Assembly (NCBI GenBank): GCA_020086605.1
Contig: JACBWW010000051.1
Coordinates: 2,473,371-2,537,370 of the forward strand
DNA length: 64,000 bases
Reading direction: 5' to 3'
From: Lanius collurio
Lineage: Eukaryota > Chordata > Aves > Passeriformes > Laniidae
Each line of letters opens with the position of its first letter. Position 1 is the stretch's first letter. The notes below the pieces were generated by a model, which saw only the letters and a list, made by a program, of their open reading frames with translations, did no database searches and was not told where the DNA came from. A program made the position numbers and the translations under genes. Of the stretch, positions 1-12,630 are shown one piece after another.

Positions 1-3000
1 AAAGGCAGAGGGCAAGCTGTACTCTATTTAACAGCAGTAAAATGGCAATATAGAAGAAAAATAAAGTGCAGGATATGTCAGCAGGATTTAACTGGATGGC
101 ATGAGTAGCAGGTGAGATTTTCTGCAGCAAAACAAAGGAGATGAGGCCATGTTTTTTAATTATGGCACTGTTAGCATGGACACTGTGCAACACCTACACA
201 AGATGTAATCTCTAATGACAAAAACCTCCAATAATCTAAGGACATTAGTTCAGTGCTGTTCCCAGAAAATGCTGTTCTCTGAATTTATGTAGCAACTTCC
301 TAGAACAGGTATTTTGGTTAAAACAAAAACTGAGGCAAGAAAAATCCAGTTTTTCTGGTGAGCCACAGCAGTTGCTGGCTCTGTCCAGCAAAGGAACTGG
401 ACTGAAACGACAGCCCAGCACAGCTGTCATCAGTGGTCTGTGGGAAGACTGCATGATTTGTCTGCATGTGCTAAACCCAAAGATTCCAGTCCTTTAACAG
501 CCCTGTAAGCACAATCAGTGTCTTTTATGCTGGTTTTGCATGTTGCAGAAATGAAAGCACAAAAATAGACAAATCTTGCATTTTTCTTATTGCAAAAAAT
601 GTACAGGTTTTTCATCTGCTGACTGGCTTATGGACAATTTAAGTTGTACTTTTCTTGAGCTCAGCTAAGGAGGCTGTGAGTAGGCCAAGGACCCAGCAAA
701 GTGCCCAGAACAGGCAACAAGCACATGATTTAGTCAAAAGGCATCACTTGAACCCATTCTTGCTTTATTCTAAATACCTCTGCTTCTCTATTGTTTTCCT
801 CTTCCTTGTGTTATGTTCTTGTATGATCCTTTGCCTGGATTCATGGGAGATTCTTTACCAAGTCTTTCTGGGATTACTTTGTTCTTTTAACAAGAAATGT
901 CATATTAGGTCAAACAAATTCAGCAGTAACTCTGTGTATGTATTTCTTCTCAGCACTTTGTCTGTAAGGTTTTTTTTTCTCTCCATTTGTTAATTATATG
1001 TAGTGACTTATGAAGGATTACATTAAAACATTTAAAATAATTGGTATGATGGGGATGTTATTAGTCACCATTATCACCGACAGGTGATAATTTTCTACTT
1101 TGTCCCTTCTGTTTGGGGATAATGCAGGGGAAGTCTGGTAATGGGGGAAGAAATGCTGACTAGATTAAAGAAATGTTGGATTTGATTCATTTCTCATGCA
1201 CTCTATCTCCACTGGTTCCACAGAGTTGTTCTTCATTTATATCAGTGTAATGTAGGGAAAATAATTTTCTTAAACTATACTATTGTATGTGATTCATCTT
1301 GTGTTTTATCAGCCTAGAATGTATATATTGTATTTTTAATGTTGACAACATATCATTCAAATCACAATCACACATTTAAACTAACTAAAATATTATCCAT
1401 TATACCAGAGTGGTGTTTCTCTTTTCTGGTGGCTTCTTTATGATATGATTTGGTCTTCACCTTTTCTGTTTCCTGTAAGACTTGAGATTTTTAATGTATG
1501 TATATATTTAATATTCTTTGAGCAAATACTTCTATTCTCAATATACATCAGACATTCTGATCGATGAAAGTAGAGTTGGGAACTTTAAAAGGTGTGGTCT
1601 AACACACTGGAAAATATAGAATGTAATATAAATACAGTTAAAAATAGAATTGTACTTTTCTGAAGCAATCAGTTTTCTCAACAGGGACAGATTATAAAGA
1701 GAACTTTGTGCAATTTTCTTAAGATTCTGAAGTTGGTGCAAAATGTAAAAATTACATTTGTGGATAAATAATCTTTAAAATTGCATACTTTTCCTAAGGA
1801 GAAGCAAAAATGTTTATAGTTGGAGGAGTGAATGTGATCTACAGCTGTGGTAGAAAGCCTGAGCAGTAGCAGGCACATGGAAAGAGTGTTCGAAAATTGT
1901 CTTTCTGAAGCCGTGATAGATTGCTCTGGAGAGAAGCCCCAAAGCCTCTGTGTACACATTAATACCTGTCCAGCTTATCAAAGAGCTGAAAGAGTGGGAG
2001 CAGGTCAGTGCTGTATTAGACAGCACCAGTTAGTCCCTTATTCAGCTTGCCTTTTTCAGTGGCAGAACAGATTTTATATTAATGCTTCATTCACACATGA
2101 CCTTGAAGGATCAGGTTACCTTGTATTGAACTTGAATTTACCCTTGAGGCTGGCCCTGCTTTCAGTTAAGGTCTCAACGAGATGATTTCCAGAGGTTCTT
2201 TGTAGTCTTAATTATTCTGTATGATAATATGATGCAGAGGCTTGTAATCAACCTCTGTTGCCCATTTCTACAGGCAACATAATTATTGAGGTGCAACGTC
2301 CCACTGAAGAGCTGAGTACATAATGAAAACTAGTGATTAATTCATAAATTCTGTCTGAGATACAAATTGCAATATTGCTGTGTGTATGTTAATGTACAGA
2401 TGTTCCCAGATACTTCTCATGTTTGATGGAAAAGGTCTCCTGGTCCTAAAAGCAGCCTAAATTTTAGCATAGTTACGAAACTGAAAGTGTACAGCAGCCT
2501 TGACCTTAGGCTATTTATTATTAAATCACATGCTTTAAAAAAAAAATAAAATCACGTAACAGCAGTAACTGGCAATTGAAAAGCAAGCATCCATAGTTTG
2601 AAAAATCATAAGCAATTTATGAGAGTCACAAAAGAAGGATACATTTGTAATTAACTGTTTTCACCACAGAGCTTCAACAGCTACAGGGAAGAAAAGGAAA
2701 GAAGCTGTGTTTGGGGTAGGAGTGCACAGAACCAGTGCAGTGTACTTAAATCCTCCTAAACAGCCTGCCTTCTTCTCTCCACCAAAAGACAGAAACAAAA
2801 TAACCCACCAGAAAATCCTACCAATAAGGAGCCCCAAGAAAATTTTTCAGAAGCTTTTGAATAATAAAGCTGTAGCTGCATTAGAAGAGAGTGAAATTAC
2901 AGGAGGGAGGACTGAGTGTAGGGGATGAATCTGAAGGAAGAGTCAGAAAGGTAAAGAGGCACCATTAGTAATCTACGTAAAAGGCAGGAACAGTATGCTT

Positions 3001-6000
3001 TTAAAATGCATAAGAAGCCAGGGAATAACCAAAGGAACTGTCAGTCCTCTTCTTAAGAGAAATGCAAGTAGACGAAAAAAGGTATGTAGAGAGCTGAAAA
3101 GCTTAATAGCTATTTTGTGTTAGCCCTTCACTAAAAAGATAGTAGTTAAAGGCTTAATGTGCTATTAGTAATAACACAGAGGTGAGATGGAATCAGGAAG
3201 GAACAGGTTAAAAATTGCCTACCAATTTAACATGGAACACACTAAAATAATCTCTGGAGAGCCAGACAAAATTCTCCCTGGAGTGAGGTAGCATCAGTAT
3301 CAAAGCCACTGGCAATTTAATTAGTGGGTTCATGGAGGGGAGGGAATTTCATGGGGGCTGGAAATGAATGTCATAGAATGAAATCAGGCAGGTATAAGAT
3401 CCTCATACTCAAATTCCACTTTTTCAATTCTGATTTGTAGGTCCCAAGGAACACTCAGTGCTCTGCAAATCCATTGTTCAATGTGTGTGTGGCCCTGCCT
3501 GAGCAGCCTGTGAGCCTGGCGTGCTGTTCAGTACTTACTTTGGCAGTGGTCACTGCATGGCCACCAGCCAGCCTTGCAGGCTGTGGGGACACCTTCTGCA
3601 AAGACCTGGGCTTGGAGTGCCAAATGTGACATGGTATCATTTCCTACAACACTGAGTCAACCTCCCAGTCGCCAGCAGTATGATCTGGTTGAAAATTCAC
3701 ATAATTTTTTAAAGTTGAGGGACTCGACAATATTGTGCTAAACACACATGAAGAGGAAGCATGAAATTACTGTGGTTGCTGTCCAATCTTTTCTTTATAA
3801 TTATTTCATAAGCTGCCATCTGTAATTAAGTTTAAAATGTCAGTGGTTCCATAGCATAGTGGTGTCATTGATAATAACATGTGCACAATTATATAATCCT
3901 TTCTATTAAGAAACATCAAAAAATCATGGCTGGGAATGCATAATAGTTTTTTTCAAATGAGAGCAGATAAAATAGAAATTTCAGTAGATTTCTATAACTG
4001 TATATTCTTGTTCTTGTTTTCCTTCCCTTTTACATTTTTTGTTTCTGCAAACAGGATATTTTCAAAACTAGAACATTTCTGTGTTTTCTTTGTCAAACAG
4101 TCATCCTCAGGTAGTTCAGGTTCCCATTTTAGGTGGAGAAAGCAAACAGCAGCTGTGGGCAGGTATGGTTTTGTTTTCAGAAAAACACATGGGTCGTTTC
4201 CTCTGGGAAAATTTGTCCAGGTAGTTCAGTCACCTATTTACACCCTTCCAGTTTTTGTGATGTGGAGGAGGTATCCAAATCTGTCCTTTCTTTGAGGGAA
4301 GATTATGCAACTGAGCACATGATTCTTCTGGCCCTTTAGGCTGTCGCTGTTGAAATGTTCCAGCAAAGCTGAAAGCAGCTGCATATCAAGCCATGGCAGG
4401 AGCACAGCAGCAGCTCAGATATGTTGCTGACCCTCCTCAGAATAAAAGAGCATGCTCAATAAGAGCAGAATGACGAATTTCTCTGAGCTCTCCTTTCCCC
4501 TGGGGCCCCTGTGGGAAATCTGCCGTGCAAGAATGGCTCTCACTCTGTGGATAAACCACTGGCTTGATCAGCAAAGCATGAGGAGTGAAGTGCAATTTGC
4601 TTCACCTTATTTCTGTGGAAGATGATGTAAATAATCCTGGATTTATAGAGTATACATAGCATACACAATAGCCATGTGTGTATATGGTGTGTATGATTGT
4701 ATATATGTACAGAGTAAGTAACTGCAGGCCTTTATAGTTTCAGTTGGAAGAACCTACACCACACTTGGCTCTTCCCCTCCCTTCCTGCCCTCCAAGTTGC
4801 TGGCCAAGACTATTTGTTTTGGTCTCACCCACCTTTAGAGGCCACATACTGTCATATTCCCTGGTTGTGATTCTGCTTGTAGATGGCACATGATGCTCCC
4901 TGGCCAGATAACAGAGGAGGCACAACTCTCTCTTCTAGGCTGTCTCTGGTGACTTCTCATTCTCGTGTCCTCTTCTCAGCAATCATTTCTGAGAGCCTTT
5001 TATTCTGGTTGTGAACCCACCTGGGATTAGGCATTATGTTAACACACAGTTATATGTCTGCCAAAGCCTTTGCAATGTCTCTGTAAATGATACAACAGAT
5101 CTTCAGCCATAGAGCAGCACCTTGGGGATGGGTGGGGTGCAGTCATGGTATGGAGGCCTTGCCATTGCCAAGCTGCTGTTTACTGTCCTTGAAAAGTTAT
5201 GGTGAATGTGGAAAGTTCTGCATTGCAGGAAAAAGCAAATGTTATACCTGACTTGGTGAAAGGCAAGGAGAATCCCCCAAGGAGAATCAGGATGTCCTAG
5301 TGGAAAATAAGTGGACTATAAGACACCTTAGCCCTCCTATTAAAGGGAAAATTTGGTAGTGTGTGTTAAGGCAACCTTCTAACCTTAACTTTTCTATGTT
5401 TTTTTTTATTTCTCTGACTTGGGCAGGTCTAGTAGTCCCAGCTCTGACCTTGTATGGCCTCAGGAGTTCATCCATCTTTATGTCCCTGTCCAGGAGCACT
5501 CCCAGAGCTGTGCATGCACCAAGCACTGGGGAACCCTGGGGAGGTCACTGGAGCTGTTCCTTGCAGGGCTGTGGGGCCCATGGAGATGGGGAAGCTGCCT
5601 GGGGTCTGGCTCTTTGTATGGTTCTGCTGAAGGTGCTGAAAAAGCCTCTTGCATTTTCTGCCACCTGTGTGTGGAGAAACTGTGCTTGCTGCAAGGGGGC
5701 TCTGAGACACAGAGCAGGGTGGTGCTCACTCAGGACCTGCTCCAGTTGGATTTCTCTCTTATTCCTGTTTGCCAATACCATAAATTGTGTTGAAGCCATT
5801 TAGCACTTCCAGTGCTCCTTCAGTGGGCACTTGTGTGATGTCAGGGATGTTGGATTCCAGGACTCTTTTGAGTTCAGTCTGTTTAATGTGTGTTGATATT
5901 TCTGCCAGCACTCTCCTATTTTGGACTAATATTACAGAATATTTGGGAGTGACTGTAGCAGTGCTCACCTTTTTTTTTAAGGAGGTAAAAGCAAGAGGGC

Positions 6001-6825
6001 TCATATAGCTGCAATATATGTGTGATGTTAGATCTCTGAGTTACATGCAGTACAGACAGCAATTTCCCTGGAGACCCAATGGGTAGCAGTGAGGGCAGGG
6101 TGGCCTGAAGATAAGGGCTATCTGCTATCTTGCCATGAAATATTAATACCAAACTTTTAATGTGGTTCTGTTTCTGCACTTTATTTCAAAAGCAGAATCA
6201 AATGGGTTTTGTTGCATTAAAACAAATTAGTAACCTGTCAATGCTTGCACTTTATGTAACTTTTCTAGACAGTGAACCTTGTTAGTGAGGACAGATCGTT
6301 TTAAGAAGCTGCCTAAAGAAAATGCAGAAAAAGAAAACCTTTGCAATTATAAACACTGGTTATGTAAAGTAGTCAGATATGGGGTTTTGGCTTAGATTGT
6401 TGTTTCTCTTTTAGGATGACTTGTTTAGAAGTCCAAGTGTTAAAACGGAGGATTTTCACTTAGCATTTAAAATTAAATCAACCATCTGATTCCTTGTGCA
6501 GCTCTCTGGCTGCAGTCTTTAGGCTTAGGTTGTTTAGCTGTACAGCTGCCTTCCTGTTTGCTGGTTGGGGCTTTGAACTTCAGTGCTGCCCCTCCTCATT
6601 TTGTTATCATAAATTCAAAACACTTGACGAAAAGGACTTCACAGACTGCAGCACAATCAGACTTCTCCAACATCAAAGTGAGGAAAGGCTGTGAGATGAG
6701 CCATCTTGACCAACATGAAACAGGAGTTTGACATTGTAATGCATTGACATCACTCTCGTTTAATCTTTTTTTCTCTTTTTTCTCTTTTCTTATTTTTCCT
6801 TCTTTTTTAAAAAAAAAATATTTAG
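1..6825. other. Non-coding unique DNA, no gene seen
   Basis: No recognisable gene, RNA or mobile element. Most of it is AT-rich. A patch around 4633-4713 is dominated by TG and TA dinucleotides and looks like a decayed microsatellite. A block at about 5400-5760 is richer in G+C and open over 146 codons on the plus strand (5363-5803). Other frames on both strands are open over the same bases, and no protein family is recognisable, so I read this as composition and not coding. The short motif 'caaggagaatc' occurs twice in tandem near 5263-5287. A pyrimidine-rich tract at about 6760-6808 precedes the weak exon candidate at 6826. Confidence 0.7.
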
Positions 6826-6874
6826 AACAGTAAAAAGAGGATATCCTGAGGACATTTTACAACATACACAAGCC
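6826..6874 (+). other. Weak splice-bounded exon candidate (49 bases)
   Basis: A 49-base segment lies between an AG that follows a long pyrimidine tract (about 6760-6808, then an A-run and 'atatttag') and a good donor-like GTAAGT at 6875-6880. Only one of three frames is open across it. That frame reads ACA GTA AAA AGA GGA TAT CCT GAG GAC and gives a peptide beginning TVKRGYPEDIL. I do not recognise it. The A-run between the pyrimidine tract and the AG weakens the acceptor. Segments of this length are often open by chance, so this is most likely a pseudo-exon. Homology or transcript evidence would be needed to promote it. Confidence 0.1.
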
Positions 6875-6880
6875 GTAAGT

Positions 6881-9800
6881 GGCAGAGGTGTAAAAAGCAT
6901 CTGTATCTATGCTTTTTATTTGAAAACAGAATGAAATCTATCAAACAACATAGGGAGTGCCTGTCTGAATCACATACTGTGCCCAATGAGCTCAAGTTTC
7001 CTTGCTGGCCACTAAAATTGATTTATTATATCAGTTTACAGCAAATAAATAGCACTTGATCCTGGTAACACACTGGAACATGAAAAACACAAGCTTTACA
7101 GGGTATGTCAAATAAATTCAACTTTTGTTTAAAAATTATCTCCAATAATGACAAAAAATGAAAATCCTCTTCTTTGCTATTCTACTAGCCTTCAGTAAGC
7201 AAATGTCATTATTACTGAGAAATATAGGTCCTTAAATATAACTTGAAAAGAAGTTACTGGAATAATATTTTCCCTATAGGACAATTTAGTTCTTTAGCAC
7301 CTGGGAAATACCAGTGTTTGACCTGGAGTTCATCATAGGCAGGCATTTACACACTCAGGAAAACAGAGAAGTGCTTTGTGCAGTTACTCTCCTGTCTCAG
7401 CTGCTGGAAGTTTTTTATTCGGCTGCCTAAGGACAAGAGCTCTCTGCTAAATTCAAAAATATTTGACTTACTGTGCTTAAATATATGTTGTTGTGATTAT
7501 TCAATAGACATGCAAAATTCTTTATCCTCAGTGTGACACTGACAAAGAGCCTAAGTGCTACATTTTGAAAGTGTCAAATTATTAAGAGTAAAATACTGAA
7601 AGAAAAAAATTAAAAACATGAAAAAAGAAAACCTAAGGCATGTTGGGGTATTTTCCAATGCTATCTGCAGCATGGCATGATGTTGTGCTGTTCAGGCTGG
7701 GTAAGCAAGGCTGTAAATGGAAATGAAGTAATTGCATTTGAGGAAAAAACCCACAATTTTAAGGTTATTGTGGTTCCAGTGTTTTGACTTTTATAATATT
7801 TAAGAAATAAGTTTAATGAACATATGTCTCACTGACAGTATATCTTTGAGCTAAATTGTGTATTCATGGACATCATTGTATTTATTAAATATTAGAGTAT
7901 ATTTATGAAAATATTATGACCAGTACTATGATTATATGATTAACAGATTATTATATTTTACTTCTGTGGATTCCTCATGGTTTTTATTAAACAACTATTT
8001 ATTGTTGACTTAAAGAGAAGTTTCTTTTAAATGCAATATGGTTTGCTGTGTGTAGAATGTGAAGTCAAAAATTCACAGGAAAATATCAGTTCTTTAAATA
8101 ATAATGTAAATGGCCTGCATAAGTCAGCTTGGACAGAAGTCAGCACAACTCATATCCATAACTGAGTTTGTTTTTTTCTCGACTGCTTTGTCTCTGGGTG
8201 CATGAGAACATCTCTGTAGCACTGTTGTGCTAAGCAATTATCTGTTGAATCATTTAGAGCCTGTGCAGTGTAGGTGGCAGGGTGTGTGCAGCCCAGAGTG
8301 GGCACCCCTGGCAGAGCTCACAGGGAACGCTGTGGAGAAGTCAGACAAAACACAAAAGTAATGTTATTTATGCTCTAGTTTTTTTTATGACAAGCAGCTG
8401 CCTTTATCTCACCATCTCATCATCAGAACATTTATATTATTCTGTGCTGTGACTTAGATGTAATGCTTTGCATTATGACAGGATGAAAAATATATATTAA
8501 AAGTGTATGAAATAAAGACAAAAAAGTGTATGAATTGTTAGTAAATACAGAAGAAGATCTTGCACCTCCTACTCTCTCTGATGTAGCCACAAATAAGAAC
8601 GTCCTGCTGTATTTTTCAAGTGTGCTGAGGGTGTGCATGGAGAGAAGATGAGAATGCTGATGTGTAGATAAGTGGTCACTGCTTTTACTTTAAAAAGAAC
8701 TTGGAGCAAGCAAAGGAGGAAAGTATTTCCCTGCAGCAGTGCAGTGAAATCTGTTGTTGCTATGGTCTCAACTGGGTGCCTGGAAGCACTGATGTACATG
8801 TGAAATGTTTTCATATCACAAACATATTAGCAATTTACTTGATACCAAGCACAGAGAAAGAAACCCATACTGTTCATACATATCCTCGTTTTCCTCTTTT
8901 TTGTATGCCAGTGTTAAGTGAGGATGTTGTTGGTAGCCAATTTGATGTCAGGTCTTTCTGTGATTCTTTCTTAGTGCTCATCAGGGTGCCCATAGACCAA
9001 AGCCTTCCAGCATGAAGAAATTCTTCACATCACAGTTGCAGAAGCAAAGTGCTTCTTGCCAAGCACAGAAAATACCAACAAACATTACATATTCACATTT
9101 CCCTTTTGTTGTTTAATAAGGGAAAGGTGTCCTGGTGATTGCTCAGCCATCAAGCAGGAAAAATCACAACTCCTTTTCTTCTGTTTTTGCTCTTTTGTCA
9201 ACACAGAGTCTCCTTCCCTCAGCCTTCTGCTGTAAAGGATACAGAGTCTCAATAGGAGACATAACGGGAAAATAGAAAATTGCCAAGCTCAGTCACCAGT
9301 CACAAATGAAGGCTCTTCTCCTCTTGGCTGCATGGGGGTTCCTTTGTCAGCCAGAATTGTTTCCCTGATGTTCAGAGGCCTGTTTATATATTTGGGATAC
9401 ATCTCTTTCTTCAAACACTCTGCTGTAAGATTTATTATGGAGTTGTATGTGTGCAACCTGGGTGTTCCCCTTGGTCTTTTTTGTAGGGTTTTGCTGTACC
9501 AGCTCCCACCTCAGTGGGTGGGGCTGCAGGACACTGCTCTGCAGTGTGGTCTGAGGGGCTGCCCTTGGAATAACCAATTCACAGAGTGTGTGTGTAAATG
9601 AGATTCTTTGCTTGGAAGTCCATTTTGCCTGATTTTAGTGCTGCCATCCTCTCCGTCTCACTACTTACACTGTGAGTTTCTGCTCATTGAGAGAAAGAAA
9701 ATTTGCCCTCCTCTTTTTTTCTTTCTCCTTTTCAAAATGACAGAATCCAGATCATTGCAAAATATTTGTGGAAATTCCTCCTACTTTAGGCCAAAATATC

Positions 9801-11252
9801 TTTACTAATCTTTGAGTCTACTAACTTACTCTGCCTGCCAGCATGAATTTGGCTCAGTTCCTTACATGACACTAAACCTCTACTAAACTACTGTTACTAT
9901 CCTAATCTGGTTTTGTATGCTAGTAGTCATAATAAACCAGCAATAGAAATACCATCAGTAGACATAAATATTAATGATTTTCTATTTTTTGGCTTGTTTT
10001 TGTTGTTTGGGATTTTTGAGGGGTTTTATCATTCATAATAACAAAGAATGAATGTTGAAATAAATATGATACCTTCTCATTATTTTTGGAGAGTTTTACT
10101 CTCAGCCTTTGTGGTTATCTCTGTGGTGGGTGTGCACTTCTACTGCTTTCACTTTACAGAGGTGAACTGCAGTGTGCTGCAGATATCTATAGCTAACCTA
10201 TATCTGTCATCAATATCTATCTATTCTTTCATTAAAATGGACTCCATCTTCAAAGGATCATGTTGTTTCAAGCACTTGCTTATTTTCTAAGTATTTTGAG
10301 GTTAATTTTTTTTCTTATAAATAGAAAATTGTAGATGTAAAAAATAAGGCAATGTTTCAACAGTGCTGTTTATGGAGAGTATCCCAGTATTTTACTGAAT
10401 ATCCACTTCTATGTTGCCTTAAATATGCAAGTTGGGCACAGCCCCCATTGCTGGCAGACCATTTAGAAACCATTACATCTCAATGTTTGTCAAAATATTC
10501 CTATACTTAGACTTCTTTAGCAAATGTAACATATTGTACTGTATAGAGATAAAATTTAACTTTTTTTTTGTAGCACCTGTAACAAATGTATCTAGGAAAA
10601 ACATAAGAAACATATAGATGAACTCTCAAGCAGTCATCTAGTGCCATTTTTCTCAAATTCCAGTTATTTTCCCAGTAAATCCAGACAATAATTCTGTTTA
10701 GTACATTAATTTTGAAAGTATTTATACAAAGCTTGAAGATATTAGTTTATATTTAGGATACTGGGAACAATCCTTATGTAGCTCCATATTAGGCTCCATT
10801 CTGATTTCTGTTTTCATTATAAGACATGAATTTATATGACTGGCTGCTCTGGGAAGTTCTGGTAAGAGTTTTCTAATATATTGCTTGGCAAAATAAACAT
10901 ACTGTATTGAATGAATTCATACATTAGCATGACTCACATACAAGGCTGAGCAATTGCACAGTTAAGCCAGCCACTTCCAGTAAATAGAATTCAAAATCTC
11001 ATGTTTATTTTAATTTTATTTACTGTATTGCATATGCATATTTTCATGTTTTTCCAAGTAAACATGATTACTCCCCCTGCCTGCACCACTCTAATTGGAA
11101 GATAGGAGTGGCACCTTCTCGGAAAAACAACTTTCTCCTGTGGAGTCATGTTTTTCAGAAAGTGCATATCCTTTAGAAAGCAGGTCCCTACATGTAAATC
11201 AGTATGGAAAGGTAATGCTGAAAACCTGCCTGGTAGAAAACAGTTAAAGCTG
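6881..11252. other. AT-rich non-coding DNA, nothing recognised
   Basis: No recognisable gene or repeat family. The block is strongly AT-rich, with short A- and T-runs and reading frames of about 100 codons or fewer, none resembling a known protein. The motif 'aaagtgtatgaa' occurs twice near 8500-8534. A slightly G+C-richer patch lies at about 8260-8335. Confidence 0.7.
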
Positions 11253-11275
11253 TTTGACCAGAAGGTCTGGTCAAA
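11253..11275. repeat. Short perfect inverted repeat upstream of a poly(A) signal
   Basis: The arms 11253-11262 (tttgaccaga) and 11266-11275 (tctggtcaaa) are exact reverse complements, separated by three bases (agg). The right arm's last base is the first base of an AATAAA hexamer at 11275-11280. A 25-base A-run starts at 11305. A stem directly before a polyadenylation hexamer resembles a transcript 3' end, but 10-base stems also arise by chance in 64 kb. Confidence 0.6.
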
Positions 11276-11329
11276 ATAAATTGTTCTGTACATGTTTTTC
11301 CATTAAAAAAAAAAAAAAAAAAAAAAAAA
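11275..11329 (+). other. Polyadenylation-signal-like hexamer followed by A25
   Basis: AATAAA at 11275-11280 is followed 24 bases later by an uninterrupted run of 25 A (11305-11329). That spacing is typical of a polyadenylated transcript's 3' end, so this may be the tail of an inserted retrocopy. I do not recognise the upstream 300 bases as any gene, and I found no target-site duplication beside the A-run. Processed pseudogenes are scarce in birds because CR1 does not mobilise poly(A) RNAs efficiently. The alternative is simple A-run expansion next to a chance hexamer. Confidence 0.35.
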
Positions 11330-12452
11330 GGAAATATTAAGAGAGAAATTTAAGCACACAATACTGACATATTTGGAACTGTCCTATTCTCTTTAGGAAG
11401 AGAAAGTACTGTAAGTCTTGTTGAAAGAAGTGCTTTTCATATCACTGTATGCAAAGAGGATTTAGATTTCAGATACTGGATTAAAAAGGAAATGTTTTTC
11501 AGGATACAGGGTTACACCGAATCTCTTCCAGCTCTTTTCTCTATCTTAAGATTTCTGATTTAGAAAATTTTTTTATAATTTAGCTTAACCTTTGGATGTT
11601 TCTTTTTCTGTTCAATGGGGCACAAAGGGTTCACAAGAATCTTCAAATATCCCATTTTTTCGGTCTGCTCTCCTGTACAAGGTGGGATACTTGCCATCAT
11701 CCACTCCTACCCCCGCCCTGCTTGAAGGAGAGTTATGGGCCAATATCTGACAATTCCCCAGATAAAGACTTGGAATGTAAAATTATGGTGTGTGTAGGTG
11801 AGTGTAGCTCATGTGAGGGTGAATTAGGGTGACACATAAGTCACCACACAGCACCTCAGCTTTCCTTCTCTGAGATTACAGCCACGCAGATTTATGGTTG
11901 GTATTTTGCTTTTGCTAGTTAAAGCAAAGAGCAGTAAAGAGGTGACTTCTTACCTTCTGTGAAGCCTCTCATTACACCCTGGTGGCATTCTTGCACATCA
12001 TTCTTCTAATGGACTTTTCCTGCTGTGCTGAAGAGCGAGCTTGTTAAATAAGATCATACACAAATAAAGGACAAGTGGAATTTATTCTGTAATTTTTTTA
12101 AGTGATGGGCAGGAAGAGTCTTTCACTGTAGTGTAGATTAGAGAAGCATTGTGGAGTTTCACACAGTTCCTAACTGATGGGGAGGTGCAAAACAATCCTG
12201 CAGCAGGGGATTTTGTTCCATTCAGGGAAGGGAAGGTTTCTGGGATTAATGAATCACTGCTGGGGATCAGAAACTTGCATTTTTGTCTCCAGTCAGAGCC
12301 TTGTTTTCATTTCAGCTGAAGTTAAAGGTAATTTGGGGCAGTGAGTGCCATCAGAATCTTGTGTTTCTTAAACTTGTTTCTTGTTCATTTACCTTTTGGT
12401 TTATTATCTGCCATCTTGTAGGGTTTTTGGTTTTAATCCGTCATCATCTCTG
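11330..12452. other. Non-coding unique DNA
   Basis: Nothing recognised. A plus-strand frame of 78 codons at 11596-11832 has no known relatives that I can name. A CAG-ATAAAG...TAG-GTGAGT arrangement near 11760-11800 resembles a tiny exon, but it is too short and too weak to call. Confidence 0.65.
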
Positions 12453-12630
12453 ATAATAGCATCATATGATATTTTGGGCTGGCAGGGACCTCAGGAGGGT
12501 GCAAGTCCAAACCACCCGGTTGTAGCAGGGGCATCTCTAAGGTCAGCCCAGGCTCTGGTCTTGAAAACCTCCAAGGAATGGGATTTCACAGCTTGTTCAG
12601 TACCTGAGCACCCTGAGAACCCACCAGGAC
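12453..12630 (-). mobile_element. CR1 LINE fragment, 3' end, minus orientation
   Basis: Read on the minus strand this is the terminal part of a CR1 retrotransposon. In plus orientation it shows the diagnostic order of a reversed CR1 tail: 'atcatatgat', then 'ttgggctggcagggacct', a region like 'agcaggggcatct', 'tcttgaaaacctccaaggaatggg', and 'cagcttgttcagtacctgagcaccct'. These match the complement of the usual CR1 tail (in plus sense, 'ccttgaacacttccagggatgggg' and 'gttccagtgcctcaccaccct'). It is 5'-truncated, as CR1 copies usually are, and diverged. The inner boundary near 12630 is approximate because similarity fades. Confidence 0.88.

Noticed and set aside
3540..3610. Small minus-strand exon bounded by CCCACAG and GTAAGT
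   Set aside because: Only about 40 bases, open in more than one frame, unfamiliar and in a stretch with no other gene signal.
5363..5803. 146-codon plus-strand reading frame in a G+C-rich patch
   Set aside because: Several other frames on both strands are open over the same bases, and the peptide resembles no known family.
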